64,000 bases of DNA from Leptolyngbya sp. FACHB-8 (GCF_014695575.1 NZ_JACJOO010000084.1:1-64000); one strand, 5' to 3'; positions 34,065-43,709 are shown, counted from the stretch's first letter. Notes: generated by a model from the letters alone, not told the origin. Made by a program: numbers and translations.

Positions 34065-37060
34065 CTTATACCCGAGATACCATCCAAGAATTCCTAACGA
34101 CGGTCGCGCCATTTAACCAGCTTTCCGAAGCAGCGATCGCCCAATGCTCCCAGCAGTTCCGGATGCTGCGCTATCGGATGGGGCAAGCGATTGTGGTGCG
34201 CGATCGCTTACCCGGCCAGGTTACCATCCTCTACGAAGGCACCGCCCGCAGCCTGGGATATGACCCGCGGACCAAGCGCCCCGTTACCCTGAAGCTGATG
34301 CAGCCAGGGGATGTGTTGGGTTGGTTGGGCTTGATCCGGGGTATCCCTTGTGAGACGGCGATCGCCTCCGATGAAACCCTGTGCCTGGTGATTTCAGCCC
34401 AGGACTTTCTCAATCTTCTGAAGCAGCATCCAACCCTGGATCAAAACTTCCGTGGCCAGTGCGCTCAGCTTGAGCTGTTTGACTTGCTAGGCGAAGAGTT
34501 GAACCGTCAGGCCGATGGGACTGCCAACCTGAAGGAAATCACGGATGCCGCTCTGCCTCTAGCCACGGTGCAGACCCTTCCTCCCGGGCTGGTCGATGTC
34601 ACACGGGTAGATCGGCGATACCTCTGGCTCGTCAGTAGCGGTACGATTGAGAACTTCCCCGTGGGCAGCCGCCTTTACATTAGCGATGCCCTGACATCGG
34701 TACAGGTCTCCGGAAACGAGCCGGCCCGACTAATCGGCGTCCCCCAATCCTTTCTGAACCCCTCTGCACCTAACCGTCCAACAGAGCCCATCTCCATTGC
34801 CGATGCCGAGGAGGATCTGGCCATTCCCGTAGATGCGACCGTGGAAGTGCCCTACGCTCCCGATCGCCCCGCTGAGTATGAGCCCGTTGGCTTCATTGAA
34901 GCCGACAAACTGCCCAAATACCCCTTTGTGCGGGGCCGAGGTGAACTGGATGGCGGCATGGCCTGCTTCCAGATGCTATGTGAGCACATGAACTTGCCCT
35001 TCCGGCGAGATGTCGTGCGTCGGGTATTGGCCGCTCAGCTCGACCGCTCCGAAATCCTATCGTTGGATGTGTGCGGAGCCGTTTCTGAGCTGATGGGACT
35101 GACGGCGCAGTTAATTATGATTCCGGCGCAGGCGATCGCCCGTGTCGAAGCCCCTGCGATGGTGCGCTGGCAAGATCAACTGGTGCTCCTTTACAGCGTT
35201 ACCGAGAAGGAAATGGTGGTTGCCGTTCCCGATCGTGGCATCCGCAAGATGAAGCCGGCCGACTTCACCGACTCCTGGGGCGAACAGGGGGAAGTGCTCC
35301 TGCTAAAGACCACCAAGCAGTCTCCCCAAAAGCGGTTCAACCTGAAATGGTTCTTACCCTCCATTCAGAAACATAAGAAGGTGTTGGTCGAGGTATTGAT
35401 CGCCTCCTTCTTTGTCCAACTGTTTGCTCTGGCTAACCCGTTGATGATTCAGGTGATCATCGACAAGGTAATCGTCCAAAACAGCATCGACACCCTGAAC
35501 GTTTTAGGGATCTTCTTGCTGATACTGGCACTCTTCGAAGCCGTTCTCACAAGCCTGCGAACGTACCTATTTGTCGATACCACCAACCGCATCGACATGG
35601 CTCTGGGCTCGGAGATTATTGATCACCTGTTGCGTCTACCCCTGCGCTACTACGAGAAGCGCCCTGTGGGTGAACTGTCTACGCGTATCAACGAGCTGGA
35701 AAATATTCGGAGCTTTTTAACGGGGACAGCGCTTACCGTGGTGCTGGATGCCGTGTTCTCGGTCATCTATATTGCGGTCATGTTTGTCTATAGCTGGCTG
35801 CTGACACTGGTAGCGTTGGCAACTGTGCCGCTGTTCATTGGCTTAGCGGTAATTGCATCCCCCATCATTCGGAACCAGTTGCGGGTGAAAGCCGAGCGCA
35901 ACGCTGAAACCCAGTCCTACCTGGTCGAGGTGGTCGGGGGTATTCAAACGGTAAAAGCCCAGAATATGGAACTACGGGCTCGCTGGCAGTGGCAACAGCG
36001 CTACGCTCGCTATGTCAGTGCAGGCTTTAAGACGGTGTTAACGTCTACCACCGCTGGATCGGCCAGTAACTTCCTGAACCAACTATCGGGTTTGCTGGTG
36101 CTTTGGGTGGGGGCCTACTTGGTGTTGAAGCAGGAACTCTCCCTGGGTCAGTTAATCGCCTTCCGAATCATTGCCGGTTATGTGACCAGCCCGCTGTTGC
36201 GTCTGGCTCAACTTTGGCAAAACTTCCAGGAAGTCGGCCTCTCCATTGAGCGTTTGAGCGACATCGTTGATTCTTCCCCTGAAGCGGATGAGAAGGATCG
36301 CCTGAACATTCCCATGCCTCCGATCAAAGGGACGGTTACTTACGAGAACCTATCCTTCCGCTTTAACCCCAGTGGGCCGCTGCAACTCAACAACATTAAC
36401 CTGGAGTTTCCTCGGGGCGCGTTCGTCGGGATTGTGGGCCAGAGTGGTTCCGGTAAGAGTACCTTGATGAAGTTGTTGCCTCGACTCTACGACCCAGAAA
36501 TGGGACGTATCCTGATCGATGGCTACGACATCAGTAAAGTAGAACTTTACTCCCTGCGTCAGCAAATCGGGATTGTCCCCCAGGACACCCTCTTGTTCGA
36601 CGGCACCATTCAGGAAAACATTGCCCTGAACGCTCCAGATGCCTCCGCTGAAGAAATTATTGAGGCGGCGCAAGTGGCTGTAGCCCACGACTTCATCATG
36701 GGTCTACCCAATGGTTACAACACCCGGGTTGGGGAACGGGGTGCTTCCCTTTCGGGGGGACAGCGGCAACGGATCGCGATCGCCCGCACCGTTATGCAAA
36801 ATCCCCGACTGCTGATCATGGACGAGGCCACTAGCGCCCTCGACTATGACTCCGAACGACGAGTGTGCCTTAACCTGGCTGATGCATTTAAAGGGCGTAC
36901 GGTGTTCTTCATCACCCACCGACTCAGCACCATCCGCAACGCCGATCTGATTCTGATGATGGATAAAGGCTCCGTGGTCGAGATGGGTACCCACGACGAG
37001 CTTATGAAGATCAAAGGGCGTTACTACTGTCTGTTCCAGCAGCAGGAGTTGACCAGCTAG
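34061..37060 (+). CDS. HlyB-like type I secretion ABC transporter with cNMP-like and inactive C39-like domains
   Basis: A 999-residue inner-membrane exporter with an unusual N-terminus. Residues about 10-140 resemble a cyclic-nucleotide-binding domain (MLRYRMGQAIVVRDRLPGQV, then GDVLGWLGL). Residues about 285-405 are a C39 peptidase-like domain in which the catalytic Cys is replaced (GELDGGMACFQM, Gly where DCG is expected) and the catalytic His is absent, as in HlyB. Membrane segments cover about 435-710. The nucleotide-binding domain has Walker A GQSGSGKST near 790, signature SLSGGQRQRIAIAR near 896 and Walker B LLIMDEAT near 918. It probably works with HlyD and TolC to export RTX proteins. 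Confidence 0.93.
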   Translation: MTYTRDTIQEFLTTVAPFNQLSEAAIAQCSQQFRMLRYRMGQAIVVRDRLPGQVTILYEGTARSLGYDPRTKRPVTLKLMQPGDVLGWLGLIRGIPCETAIASDETLCLVISAQDFLNLLKQHPTLDQNFRGQCAQLELFDLLGEELNRQADGTANLKEITDAALPLATVQTLPPGLVDVTRVDRRYLWLVSSGTIENFPVGSRLYISDALTSVQVSGNEPARLIGVPQSFLNPSAPNRPTEPISIADAEEDLAIPVDATVEVPYAPDRPAEYEPVGFIEADKLPKYPFVRGRGELDGGMACFQMLCEHMNLPFRRDVVRRVLAAQLDRSEILSLDVCGAVSELMGLTAQLIMIPAQAIARVEAPAMVRWQDQLVLLYSVTEKEMVVAVPDRGIRKMKPADFTDSWGEQGEVLLLKTTKQSPQKRFNLKWFLPSIQKHKKVLVEVLIASFFVQLFALANPLMIQVIIDKVIVQNSIDTLNVLGIFLLILALFEAVLTSLRTYLFVDTTNRIDMALGSEIIDHLLRLPLRYYEKRPVGELSTRINELENIRSFLTGTALTVVLDAVFSVIYIAVMFVYSWLLTLVALATVPLFIGLAVIASPIIRNQLRVKAERNAETQSYLVEVVGGIQTVKAQNMELRARWQWQQRYARYVSAGFKTVLTSTTAGSASNFLNQLSGLLVLWVGAYLVLKQELSLGQLIAFRIIAGYVTSPLLRLAQLWQNFQEVGLSIERLSDIVDSSPEADEKDRLNIPMPPIKGTVTYENLSFRFNPSGPLQLNNINLEFPRGAFVGIVGQSGSGKSTLMKLLPRLYDPEMGRILIDGYDISKVELYSLRQQIGIVPQDTLLFDGTIQENIALNAPDASAEEIIEAAQVAVAHDFIMGLPNGYNTRVGERGASLSGGQRQRIAIARTVMQNPRLLIMDEATSALDYDSERRVCLNLADAFKGRTVFFITHRLSTIRNADLILMMDKGSVVEMGTHDELMKIKGRYYCLFQQQELTS

Positions 37061-37289
37061 AATACACTGCCCCCATGTACTTATCAACATTGCCAGCTCA
37101 AGCGCGGTGGGACGGATAGCCGTACTGGAAAGCGGGAAAGGCGATCGCAATCCTCACTCCTCCACCGGGAACGCTGACTACACAATGCTAAGGAAAGATG
37201 AAGAGATAGCCAGTTGTCATGAGTCTAGTGAACCTACACGCTAGACTAATGACGACTGGGACGATGAACTTTAGCTCCTCCCCAGAACC

Positions 37290-38879
37290 ATGAAGCAACT
37301 TCAAACCCAAAACGGAAACGGTGCCCCCAACGGAAATTCCCAAAATGGGGGTTCGAATGGAACTACCGCACGGCCCCTGGTCATGCCGGTTAATGGGGAT
37401 GCCCCCATGGGCGATGAGGGAGCACGCACTCCCCATAAACCCAAGCCTGCTCCCTATGACCAGGCAGTAATACTTCAACAGCCCTCGGTATGGTCACGTT
37501 CGATCGTGTGGGCCATCGTGGGCGTCAGTAGCTTTGCTGTGCTGTGGGCAGGGTTAGCCAAGATTGAGCAAGCTGTGCCCGCCCAAGGGCAGCTTGAACC
37601 CCAGGCCTCTGTACAAGCCATTCAGGCTCCCGTTGGTGGAGTTGTGAAAGAAATTTTGGTTGAGGAAGGCGACCAGGTGAAAAAAGGCCAGGTGCTGATT
37701 CGCTTTGATCCCACCGCAGCGGCCGCGCAATTACGTTCCCTGGAACAAATCCGCGATTCCCTCCTTCAGGAAAATGCCTTCTATCGCAGTCAGATGAGCG
37801 GTGTAGCAGCGCCTACATCCGTTGCGGCAACTATTCCTCCCCAGGTTTTAGCTCTCACCACTAATCGGGCCGGCCTGCTAGAAGAAAACCGGATGTACCG
37901 CGCTCAATTAGGTTTAGCTCCGGGTGAAAACTTAAGCCCAGAACAGGTTGCCCGTTTGCAAGCGGGGCAACAGGAAGCCACCTCCCGCACGGCCGCAGCT
38001 CAACTCGAAGTTGCTCAGCTCCGGCAGCAGCTAGTCCAGGCCGAAAGCCAACTCGCGGTGGCTCGTGAGACAGCCGCTATCGATGAGAACATTCTGGGGG
38101 ACATTGCGCCTCTGGTAGAAGAAGGTGCGTTAGCCCGAATTCAGGTGTTGCGGCAGCAGCAGGAAGCCATGAAGGGCCAGGCTGAGGTAACACGTTTGGA
38201 GCAAGAGGCAGGCCGCTTGCGCGTACAAATTGCCCAGGCTCAAGAAAAGCTTTCAAATACGGTCGCCCTCACCAGTACGGATCTGCTCTCGAAGATCGCA
38301 GAAAACGAAAAGCAAATTGCTAACATCGATAGCCAGATCAACAAGGTTATCGTTGAAAACGATAAGCGGGCTGCTGAAATTGATAGCCAGCTCAGTCAGA
38401 CCAAGCTGACTCTGGAGTACCAGGAGTTACGGGCTCCCGTAGATGGCACAGTGTTTGATCTGAAGGCAAAGGGTATTGGATTTGTCGCCAACAATCAGGA
38501 ACCTATCCTGAAGGTTGTACCTGCCAATGGTCTGGAAGCTGAAGTTTATATCACAAACCAGGACATTGGTTTTGTGAGGGAAGGCATGGAAGTCGATGTT
38601 CGGGTTGACTCCTTCCCCTTCAGCGAATTTGGAGACATTAAAGGGGTCGTTACCCAAATTGGTGATGATGCTCTGCCTCCTGATCAGCTTCATCAGTTCT
38701 ACCGCTTCCCTGCAAAGGTTGAACTGAATAGCCAAACCCTGGAGGTTGACGGCAAAGAATTGCAGTTGCAATCTGGTATGTCGGTTTCGGCTAACATCAA
38801 AATTCGTAAGCGTTCAGTGCTTAGTATCTTCACTGACATGTTTACCCGTAGTCTGGATCCAATTCAGAATGTTCGGTAA
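37290..38879 (+). CDS. HlyD-family membrane fusion protein
   Basis: The 529-residue periplasmic adaptor of the type I secretion system. An N-terminal Gly/Asn-rich segment is followed by one membrane span (about residues 70-90), the first half-lipoyl VQAIQAPVGGVVKEILVEEG near 108-127, a long coiled-coil hairpin (about 140-380, rich in Ala, Gln and Glu), the second half-lipoyl YQELRAPVDGTVFDLKAKGI near 377-396 and a beta-barrel end. It links the HlyB-like exporter to an outer-membrane TolC, which is not in the window. It starts 229 bp after the HlyB gene, so it may have its own promoter as well. Confidence 0.93.
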   Translation: MKQLQTQNGNGAPNGNSQNGGSNGTTARPLVMPVNGDAPMGDEGARTPHKPKPAPYDQAVILQQPSVWSRSIVWAIVGVSSFAVLWAGLAKIEQAVPAQGQLEPQASVQAIQAPVGGVVKEILVEEGDQVKKGQVLIRFDPTAAAAQLRSLEQIRDSLLQENAFYRSQMSGVAAPTSVAATIPPQVLALTTNRAGLLEENRMYRAQLGLAPGENLSPEQVARLQAGQQEATSRTAAAQLEVAQLRQQLVQAESQLAVARETAAIDENILGDIAPLVEEGALARIQVLRQQQEAMKGQAEVTRLEQEAGRLRVQIAQAQEKLSNTVALTSTDLLSKIAENEKQIANIDSQINKVIVENDKRAAEIDSQLSQTKLTLEYQELRAPVDGTVFDLKAKGIGFVANNQEPILKVVPANGLEAEVYITNQDIGFVREGMEVDVRVDSFPFSEFGDIKGVVTQIGDDALPPDQLHQFYRFPAKVELNSQTLEVDGKELQLQSGMSVSANIKIRKRSVLSIFTDMFTRSLDPIQNVR

Positions 38880-38888
38880 ATCCAAATG

Positions 38889-38927
38889 AAAAGAGGGGGT
38901 GGATTGCATATCCACCCCCTCTTTTTT
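38889..38927 (+). terminator. Terminator after the hlyD-like gene
   Basis: AAAAGAGGGGGTGGA and its complement form a very GC-rich stem followed by six T. It lies 9 bp from the stop codon and can act in both directions. Confidence 0.88.
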
Positions 38928-39008
38928 AATACTTATCTAACCTGATTCATCAAATGGATGCAATGTCTCATGCTGTATCCATCACATTAATCCTGTTTCA
39001 TTCGGGCT

Positions 39009-39611
39009 TTAGCGGTAAACCGCCAGCGATCGCATCTCCAATCGAAATGCCCCTGGCGTGAATCGTGGATTAAGTTCCCCATCATATTCAAACTTGCTAA
39101 GCATGAGCTGAAATGCATAGATTTGAGAGGTATCGAGGGGGCGATCGCTTACCGTTTTTGCTCGGAAAACCGCGACGAACTCTCGGAATGGTAGCCGAAT
39201 CGTTTGCCATTCCCCAGCAGTCGTATCGAAGGAATGAGCGTGGGCAACACCATCCCACCGTTCCTCTCCTCGGATGAAAAGCTTATAGCGATTGCCATCT
39301 CCCCGGACTTGTAGTTCTACTCCATTCCAACCTGACAAATCCAATGGACGCTCAAAGTTTCGAGTGCGAATTGATGAGAATCCTCCCGAGTTAGCGGTGG
39401 AAACATCCCCAGTAAAAAGTAGAGCACTATCGCCTACCTGCGCCCGACTCTGGCTGACGCCACCCATCACCACATCATCTAGAGCTCCCCACATACCTAC
39501 CTGCGTAAAGACATCCTGGGAAAAGTCTATTAATGTCTGGGCTGCCATTGTTTCTGAAGGGGATTGGGGCTTTGCACGGTAGAAGAGGGGCGATCGCCAT
39601 ACCCTAACCAT
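39009..39611 (-). CDS. CIA30-domain protein, main reading frame
   Basis: A CIA30 (NDUFAF1-like) domain protein. Mitochondrial CIA30 assembles complex I; in cyanobacteria the role is unclear but related to NDH-1 or thylakoid assembly. WGALDDVVMGGVSQSR near residue 40-55, NSGGFSSIRTRNFERPLDLS near 72-91, then FSSIR, KLFIRGEERWDG and the long MLSKFEYDGELNPRFTPG near 170 are family hallmarks. The first 21 residues of this frame look unlike the family, so translation probably starts at ATG 39548 or enters by frameshift from the upstream overlapping ORF at 39530-39715. Confidence 0.78.
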   Translation of the reverse strand: MVRVWRSPLFYRAKPQSPSETMAAQTLIDFSQDVFTQVGMWGALDDVVMGGVSQSRAQVGDSALLFTGDVSTANSGGFSSIRTRNFERPLDLSGWNGVELQVRGDGNRYKLFIRGEERWDGVAHAHSFDTTAGEWQTIRLPFREFVAVFRAKTVSDRPLDTSQIYAFQLMLSKFEYDGELNPRFTPGAFRLEMRSLAVYR

Positions 39612-39715
39612 TGCTGCAGCAAGGGGCAGCCTTTGAGAAAGGGAATGGCATCAAAGAACCAGAGAGTTTTGATAAATCGACCTGGGTCCCACCGTTGAGA
39701 ATTAGGTTGTGTCAT
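39530..39715 (-). pseudogene. N-terminal fragment of the CIA30 gene in another frame
   Basis: A 61-residue ORF whose start, WDPGRFIKTLWFFDAIPFLK, resembles the N-terminal segment typical of cyanobacterial CIA30 proteins. Its stop codon overlaps the CIA30 start region by about 19 bases, in a different frame (-1). Either the gene carries a frameshift, a base is missing, or the two are translated as overlapping products. I cannot tell which from one sequence. Confidence 0.6.
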
Positions 39716-39740
39716 GATCTGGGGCCATCCTATACTGCAA

Positions 39741-39791
39741 CTTTTTTATTGATTTTGAATGTGCTTTGCACATTCAAAATCAATAAAAAAA
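39741..39791 (-). terminator. Long T-rich hairpin downstream of rpsA
   Basis: CTTTTTTATTGATTTTGAAT and its complement form a stem with a TTT loop. A second GC-rich hairpin (AGAGGGGAG with CTCCCCTCT) follows at 39788-39814 and is closer to the rpsA stop. Both can end rpsA transcripts. Confidence 0.75.
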
Positions 39792-39814
39792 GAGGGGAGA
39801 AGCTCCCCTCTTTT
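39788..39814 (-). terminator. rpsA intrinsic terminator
   Basis: On the minus strand, AAAAGAGGGGAG pairs with CTCCCCTCTTTT and is followed by a run of T. It is 17 bp from the rpsA stop codon. Confidence 0.8.
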
Positions 39815-39831
39815 CAGCTTAACAAGTTCGC

Positions 39832-40806
39832 TTATTCCGCTGCGCCGACGGGTTCTTCTTCCGCCACCGCATCGATTTCTACGTCTTCTTCAACAACCAG
39901 GTCAGCGGGTTGTTGAGCCTGGAGCATCTTCTCACGGTAACGAGTGGCCATCTCTTCAGCCTTGTCGTATACCAGTTGAGGATTCTTCACCATATCACCG
40001 GGCTCGGGTTCCAACTGCTTGGTAGACAGCGAGATCCGACCGCGATCGGCATCCAGATCGATGATCATGACCTTAACTTCATCATTCACATTGAACACAC
40101 TGTGGGGCGTATCGATGTGATCATGGGAGATTTCGGAAATGTGCAGCAGGCCGCTGACACCGCCGATATCAATGAAGGCACCATAAGGCTTCAGACCCCG
40201 AACCGTACCCACTACCACCTCATAAAGTTCGAGGCGGTTCATCTTACGCTCAACCAGCGCACGACGATGGCTGAGTACTAAGCGGTTGCGATCTTCGTCC
40301 ACTTCCAGGAACTTGAGGGGCAGTTCTTCGCCCACCAGGTCTTCCTTCGGTTTCCGGGTGCTAATGTGGGAACCAGGGATGAAGCCGCGCAGCCCTTCGA
40401 TCCGTACCAGTGCACCACCTCGGTTGGTAGCGAACACGCTGGAACGAACGGTTGCATCTTCAGCCTTCAGTTGCCGTACCCGTTCCCAAGCGCGCATATA
40501 TTCGATGCGGCGGATGGAAAGGGTCAACTGGCCTTCTTCGTTCTCGTCGGACAGGATATAAAACTCGCGAGTCTCATTGGACTGGAGTACCTCTTCCGGA
40601 GCTTCGATCCGATTAATCGACATTTCCTGGATCGGGATGTAGGCGGCAGTTTTAGCACCAATGTCAATCAGTGCCCCTCTGGGTTCGAGGCTAAATACTG
40701 TCCCTGCAACGATATCGCCAGGGGAGAAATGATAATCGTATTTGTCGAGAAGGGCAGCAAAATCCTCGTGAGTAAAACCAATATCTGCTTTTTGCTGATT
40801 GACCAT
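39832..40806 (-). CDS. rpsA: 30S ribosomal protein S1
   Basis: S1 helps the 30S subunit bind mRNA. The 324-residue length is the short cyanobacterial form, with three S1 domains (near residues 28-97, 112-180 and 195-265). Markers are SPGDIVAGTVFSLEPRGALI in the first, NRGGALVRIEGLRGFIPGSH in the second and VVGTVRGLKPYGAFIDIGGV in the third, followed by GLLHISEISHDHID. The C-terminal tail is acidic. It precedes a good terminator. nrdR lies upstream with about 440 bp between, including a family A element. Confidence 0.95.
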   Translation of the reverse strand: MVNQQKADIGFTHEDFAALLDKYDYHFSPGDIVAGTVFSLEPRGALIDIGAKTAAYIPIQEMSINRIEAPEEVLQSNETREFYILSDENEEGQLTLSIRRIEYMRAWERVRQLKAEDATVRSSVFATNRGGALVRIEGLRGFIPGSHISTRKPKEDLVGEELPLKFLEVDEDRNRLVLSHRRALVERKMNRLELYEVVVGTVRGLKPYGAFIDIGGVSGLLHISEISHDHIDTPHSVFNVNDEVKVMIIDLDADRGRISLSTKQLEPEPGDMVKNPQLVYDKAEEMATRYREKMLQAQQPADLVVEEDVEIDAVAEEEPVGAAE

Positions 40807-41070
40807 GCTAACGTTTCCTAGACTTTGTCTCCGTAGGGATTTTCTCCTGTCTATGCGTGGCTAGACATCGCGGGCAAACCTCAGCAGCACCTACCTTTAC
40901 CCTTGATCAAGGCACAGGCAGAATGCGTCTAATGTAATGATTAACCCTGGAAGATATATCATACCCCAATTAAATGCATCCGGAATACCCCCTTAACGGG
41001 GTAAGTTTTTCAAGAAATTTGAGGTTATGCTGAAAAATTTCTTTTTAGAGCTCTATATCCCGATTCCATA

Positions 41071-41101
41071 CGAAGAAGGGGAGCTTTGCTCCCCTTCTTC
41101 G
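41071..41101. terminator. GC-rich hairpin between rpsA and nrdR
   Basis: CGAAGAAGGGGAG pairs with CTCCCCTTCTTCG around a CTTTG loop. It directly abuts the family A element at 41103. Likely a terminator for nrdR or a further palindrome. Confidence 0.6.
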
Positions 41102-41102
41102 T

Positions 41103-41226
41103 AACCTGAGTTCGGGTTAAGAGCGTTTTTGAGTGCCACGCGTTGCGCGGCACTCAAAAACGCCCATTTTGGCGTGTGCTTTGCGCACGCCAAAATGAGC
41201 ACTTCAGCTTATCCCGAACTGAGGTT
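41103..41226. repeat. Family A 124-bp element, copy A5 (subtype II)
   Basis: Termini AACCTGAGTTCGGGTTAAG and CTTATCCCGAACTGAGGTT match A2. The first hairpin has TTTTTGAGTGCC where A2 has TTTTCGAGTGCC, and the partner strand carries the matching change (GGCACTCAAAAA). Its right end is 22 bp from the nrdR stop. Confidence 0.92.
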
Positions 41227-41247
41227 TTGTATGGAATCAAGATATTA

Positions 41248-41802
41248 CTACCAGGCCGCGGGGGAAGAGGGGACTTCGCGATCGCCCACCCCATTCTGGC
41301 TTTTGGACGAAACCTCCGACGAATCTAAATCTCGCTCAGGCCTTTGCTGGCTTGTACTTTCGAGGTGATTCAGGGTTTCTACAAAATCTCGAATCCCCTT
41401 GAATTGACGATAGACCGAAGCAAACCGAATATAGGCTACTTCATTAACATGTTGCAGGCGGTCTAATACCAGTTCACCGATTTCGTTACTGGGAACTTCT
41501 CGCACAGCCCGTTGCTGAAGTTCAGCTTCGATTTCATCTACGAGCGGTTCTATATCAAGCGTAGAGACGCCTGTTTTTTCGCAAGCATGCATAATACCTC
41601 GGAGCAGTTTGGAGCGATCGAAGGATTCGCGATCGCCGTTCCGTTTGATCACCGTAACGGGGACAAACTCGATCCGCTCATAGGTCGTAAACCGACGATT
41701 ACAACTTAGACACTCTCGCCGTCGCCGCACACTCTGCCCCGACTCCGCAGAGCGAGATTCAAGTACTCGGTTATCTGGAAATTGACAGAACGGACAGCGC
41801 AT
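41248..41802 (-). CDS. nrdR: NrdR transcriptional repressor
   Basis: NrdR represses ribonucleotide reductase genes when dATP is high. The 184-residue protein has the N-terminal zinc ribbon (MRCPFC near residue 3 and CLSCNRRF near 31) and an ATP-cone domain starting [19 protein letters not shown] near 49. [19 protein letters not shown] near 122-140 is conserved. The C-terminal 30 residues are low-complexity. It lies downstream of psbT on the same strand, a conserved order in cyanobacteria. Confidence 0.95.
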   Translation of the reverse strand: MRCPFCQFPDNRVLESRSAESGQSVRRRRECLSCNRRFTTYERIEFVPVTVIKRNGDRESFDRSKLLRGIMHACEKTGVSTLDIEPLVDEIEAELQQRAVREVPSNEIGELVLDRLQHVNEVAYIRFASVYRQFKGIRDFVETLNHLESTSQQRPERDLDSSEVSSKSQNGVGDREVPSSPAAW

Positions 41803-41988
41803 TTGTAATAACCCCTGGAAGAAGCCAAGTTGAGCGATTCTAATAAAGCAATGGGGAAGGGCTCGAACGAATCACCGAAATTATATAGATCAAAGAGCCA
41901 AAGTGTTAACCTTTGGCTCTGTCATAGTACTGCAATTTATTGAAATGGATACTCAATTTTAACGAATGAGTACCGTCGAAAAAAAATC

Positions 41989-42087
41989 CTATTTTTTGGT
42001 AATCCGGGGGGGTTCACGGAAGGCGATCGCAAAGAACAGGGTGGCGATCGCAGCCGTCAACAACAGAACGTAGATAATGCTTTCCAT
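41989..42087 (-). CDS. psbT: PsbT, photosystem II subunit T
   Basis: This 32-residue single-span subunit supports photosystem II dimers. The sequence starts [18 protein letters not shown] and ends [14 protein letters not shown], the family C-terminus. It is read from the minus strand, downstream of psbB as in other cyanobacteria. A hairpin between the two genes (42131-42165) may set the transcript ratio. Confidence 0.95.
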   Translation of the reverse strand: MESIIYVLLLTAAIATLFFAIAFREPPRITKK

Positions 42088-42130
42088 GTCAGACTCTCCT
42101 GTGCTGCTGAATAGAAATCTGCAAAAAGGG

Positions 42131-42165
42131 TTGATCTTTCGTGTGCATTGCACACGAAAGATCAA
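42131..42165. terminator. Hairpin between psbB and psbT
   Basis: TTGATCTTTCGTGTGC pairs with GCACACGAAAGATCAA around a short ATT loop, an exact 16-bp stem. It starts 11 bp after the psbB stop. It could act as a partial terminator or an mRNA stabiliser. Confidence 0.75.
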
Positions 42166-42176
42166 ATGAGACTGTC

Positions 42177-43709
42177 TTAGACAGCTTCCTTACGGCGGGT
42201 GGACTTGTCACCCACTTTCTGGAAGTAACCCCATTCCACTTGCTCTTCTGCAAGGTCGGGGTCTACACCAGCGAACACGTCGCGGAACAGGGTACGAGCC
42301 CCATGCCAGATGTGACCGAAGAAGAACAGCAGAGCAAAGACAGCATGACCGAAGGTAAACCATCCACGAGGGCTGGTACGGAATACACCATCAGACTCAT
42401 AGGTTTCCCGGTCAAATTCGAACACTTCACCCAACTGTGCTTTACGGGCAAACTGCTTAACCTCAGCGGGGTCGTTGAAGGTTTGACCATTCAGCGCACC
42501 ACCATAAAGGGTTGCACTGACACCAACCTGCTCAAAGCTGTACTTCGATTCCGCACGACGGAAAGGAATATCAGCCCGAATCACACCGTCAGAATCCGTC
42601 AGGATAACGGGGAAGTTTTCAAAGAAGTTAGGAATACGACGAACGGTCAGCTCGCGGCCTTCCTTATCTTTGAACACGGGGTGACCCAACCAGGCTACGG
42701 GCAGACCGTCACCTTTAATCATGGGGCCAGTGCGGAACAGACCACCCTTCGCAGGGTTATTGCCCACATAGTCATAGAAGGCAAGCTTCTCAGGAATCGC
42801 AGCGTAAGCATCTTCTAAAGAAGAGCCATCCGCCAGATCCGCTTTCACACGGCGATCGATTTCTTGCTGGAAGTAGCCGCTATCCCACTGATAACGGGTA
42901 GGACCAAACAGTTCGATCGGGGTGGTAGCACTGCCATACCACATGGTTCCAGCTACCACGAAGGCAGCAAAGAACACAGCGGCAATACTGCTAGACAGCA
43001 CCGTCTCGATGTTACCCATCCGCAGAGCCTTATAGAGACGCTCCGGTGGACGCACCGTCAGGTGGAACAGACCCGCAATAATTCCGACGACCCCAGCGGC
43101 GATGTGGTGGGCCACAACACCCCCTGGGTTGAAGGGGTTAAACCCTTCTGGCCCCCAGGCCGGAGCAACCGGTTGAACGGAGCCTGTTAATCCGTATGGA
43201 TCTGACACCCACATCCCAGGCCCAAATAGACCGGTCAGGTGGAACGCTCCAAAGCCGAAGCAGAGAAGCCCAGACAGAAACAGGTGGATACCAAACATCT
43301 TAGGCAGGTCCAGAGCAGGTTCCCCGGTACGGGGGTCTCTGAACAGTTCCAGATCCCAATAAACCCAGTGCCAGCAGGCAGCCAGGAACAGGAGACCGGA
43401 CAAGACAATGTGAGCAGCGGCAACACCTTCGAATGACCAGAAGCCAGGGTTCACACCAGTTTCACCCGTAATGCTCCAGCCACCCCAGGAGCCCGTCACA
43501 CCCAGACGAGACATAAAGGGTAAAACAAACATCCCCTGACGCCACATGGGATTCAGCACAGGGTCGCTGGGGTCGAAGATCGCCAGCTCATAAAGAGCCA
43601 TAGATCCTGCCCAACCGGCGACCAGAGCGGTGTGCATCAGGTGTACAGCAATCAATCGCCCGGGGTCATTCAGAACGACTGTGTGTACGCGATACCAGGG
43701 TAGTCCCAT
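42177..43709 (-). CDS. psbB: CP47, photosystem II chlorophyll-binding core protein
   Basis: CP47 binds antenna chlorophyll a next to the D2 protein of photosystem II in thylakoids. The 510-residue length is normal. It starts [20 protein letters not shown] and has six hydrophobic spans with His ligands, for example [20 protein letters not shown] and [19 protein letters not shown]. The large lumenal loop E lies between the fifth and sixth spans, and the end is TRRKEAV. Downstream are psbT and nrdR; a ferredoxin-like gene is divergent, with 250 bp of shared promoter region. Confidence 0.99.
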   Translation of the reverse strand: MGLPWYRVHTVVLNDPGRLIAVHLMHTALVAGWAGSMALYELAIFDPSDPVLNPMWRQGMFVLPFMSRLGVTGSWGGWSITGETGVNPGFWSFEGVAAAHIVLSGLLFLAACWHWVYWDLELFRDPRTGEPALDLPKMFGIHLFLSGLLCFGFGAFHLTGLFGPGMWVSDPYGLTGSVQPVAPAWGPEGFNPFNPGGVVAHHIAAGVVGIIAGLFHLTVRPPERLYKALRMGNIETVLSSSIAAVFFAAFVVAGTMWYGSATTPIELFGPTRYQWDSGYFQQEIDRRVKADLADGSSLEDAYAAIPEKLAFYDYVGNNPAKGGLFRTGPMIKGDGLPVAWLGHPVFKDKEGRELTVRRIPNFFENFPVILTDSDGVIRADIPFRRAESKYSFEQVGVSATLYGGALNGQTFNDPAEVKQFARKAQLGEVFEFDRETYESDGVFRTSPRGWFTFGHAVFALLFFFGHIWHGARTLFRDVFAGVDPDLAEEQVEWGYFQKVGDKSTRRKEAV

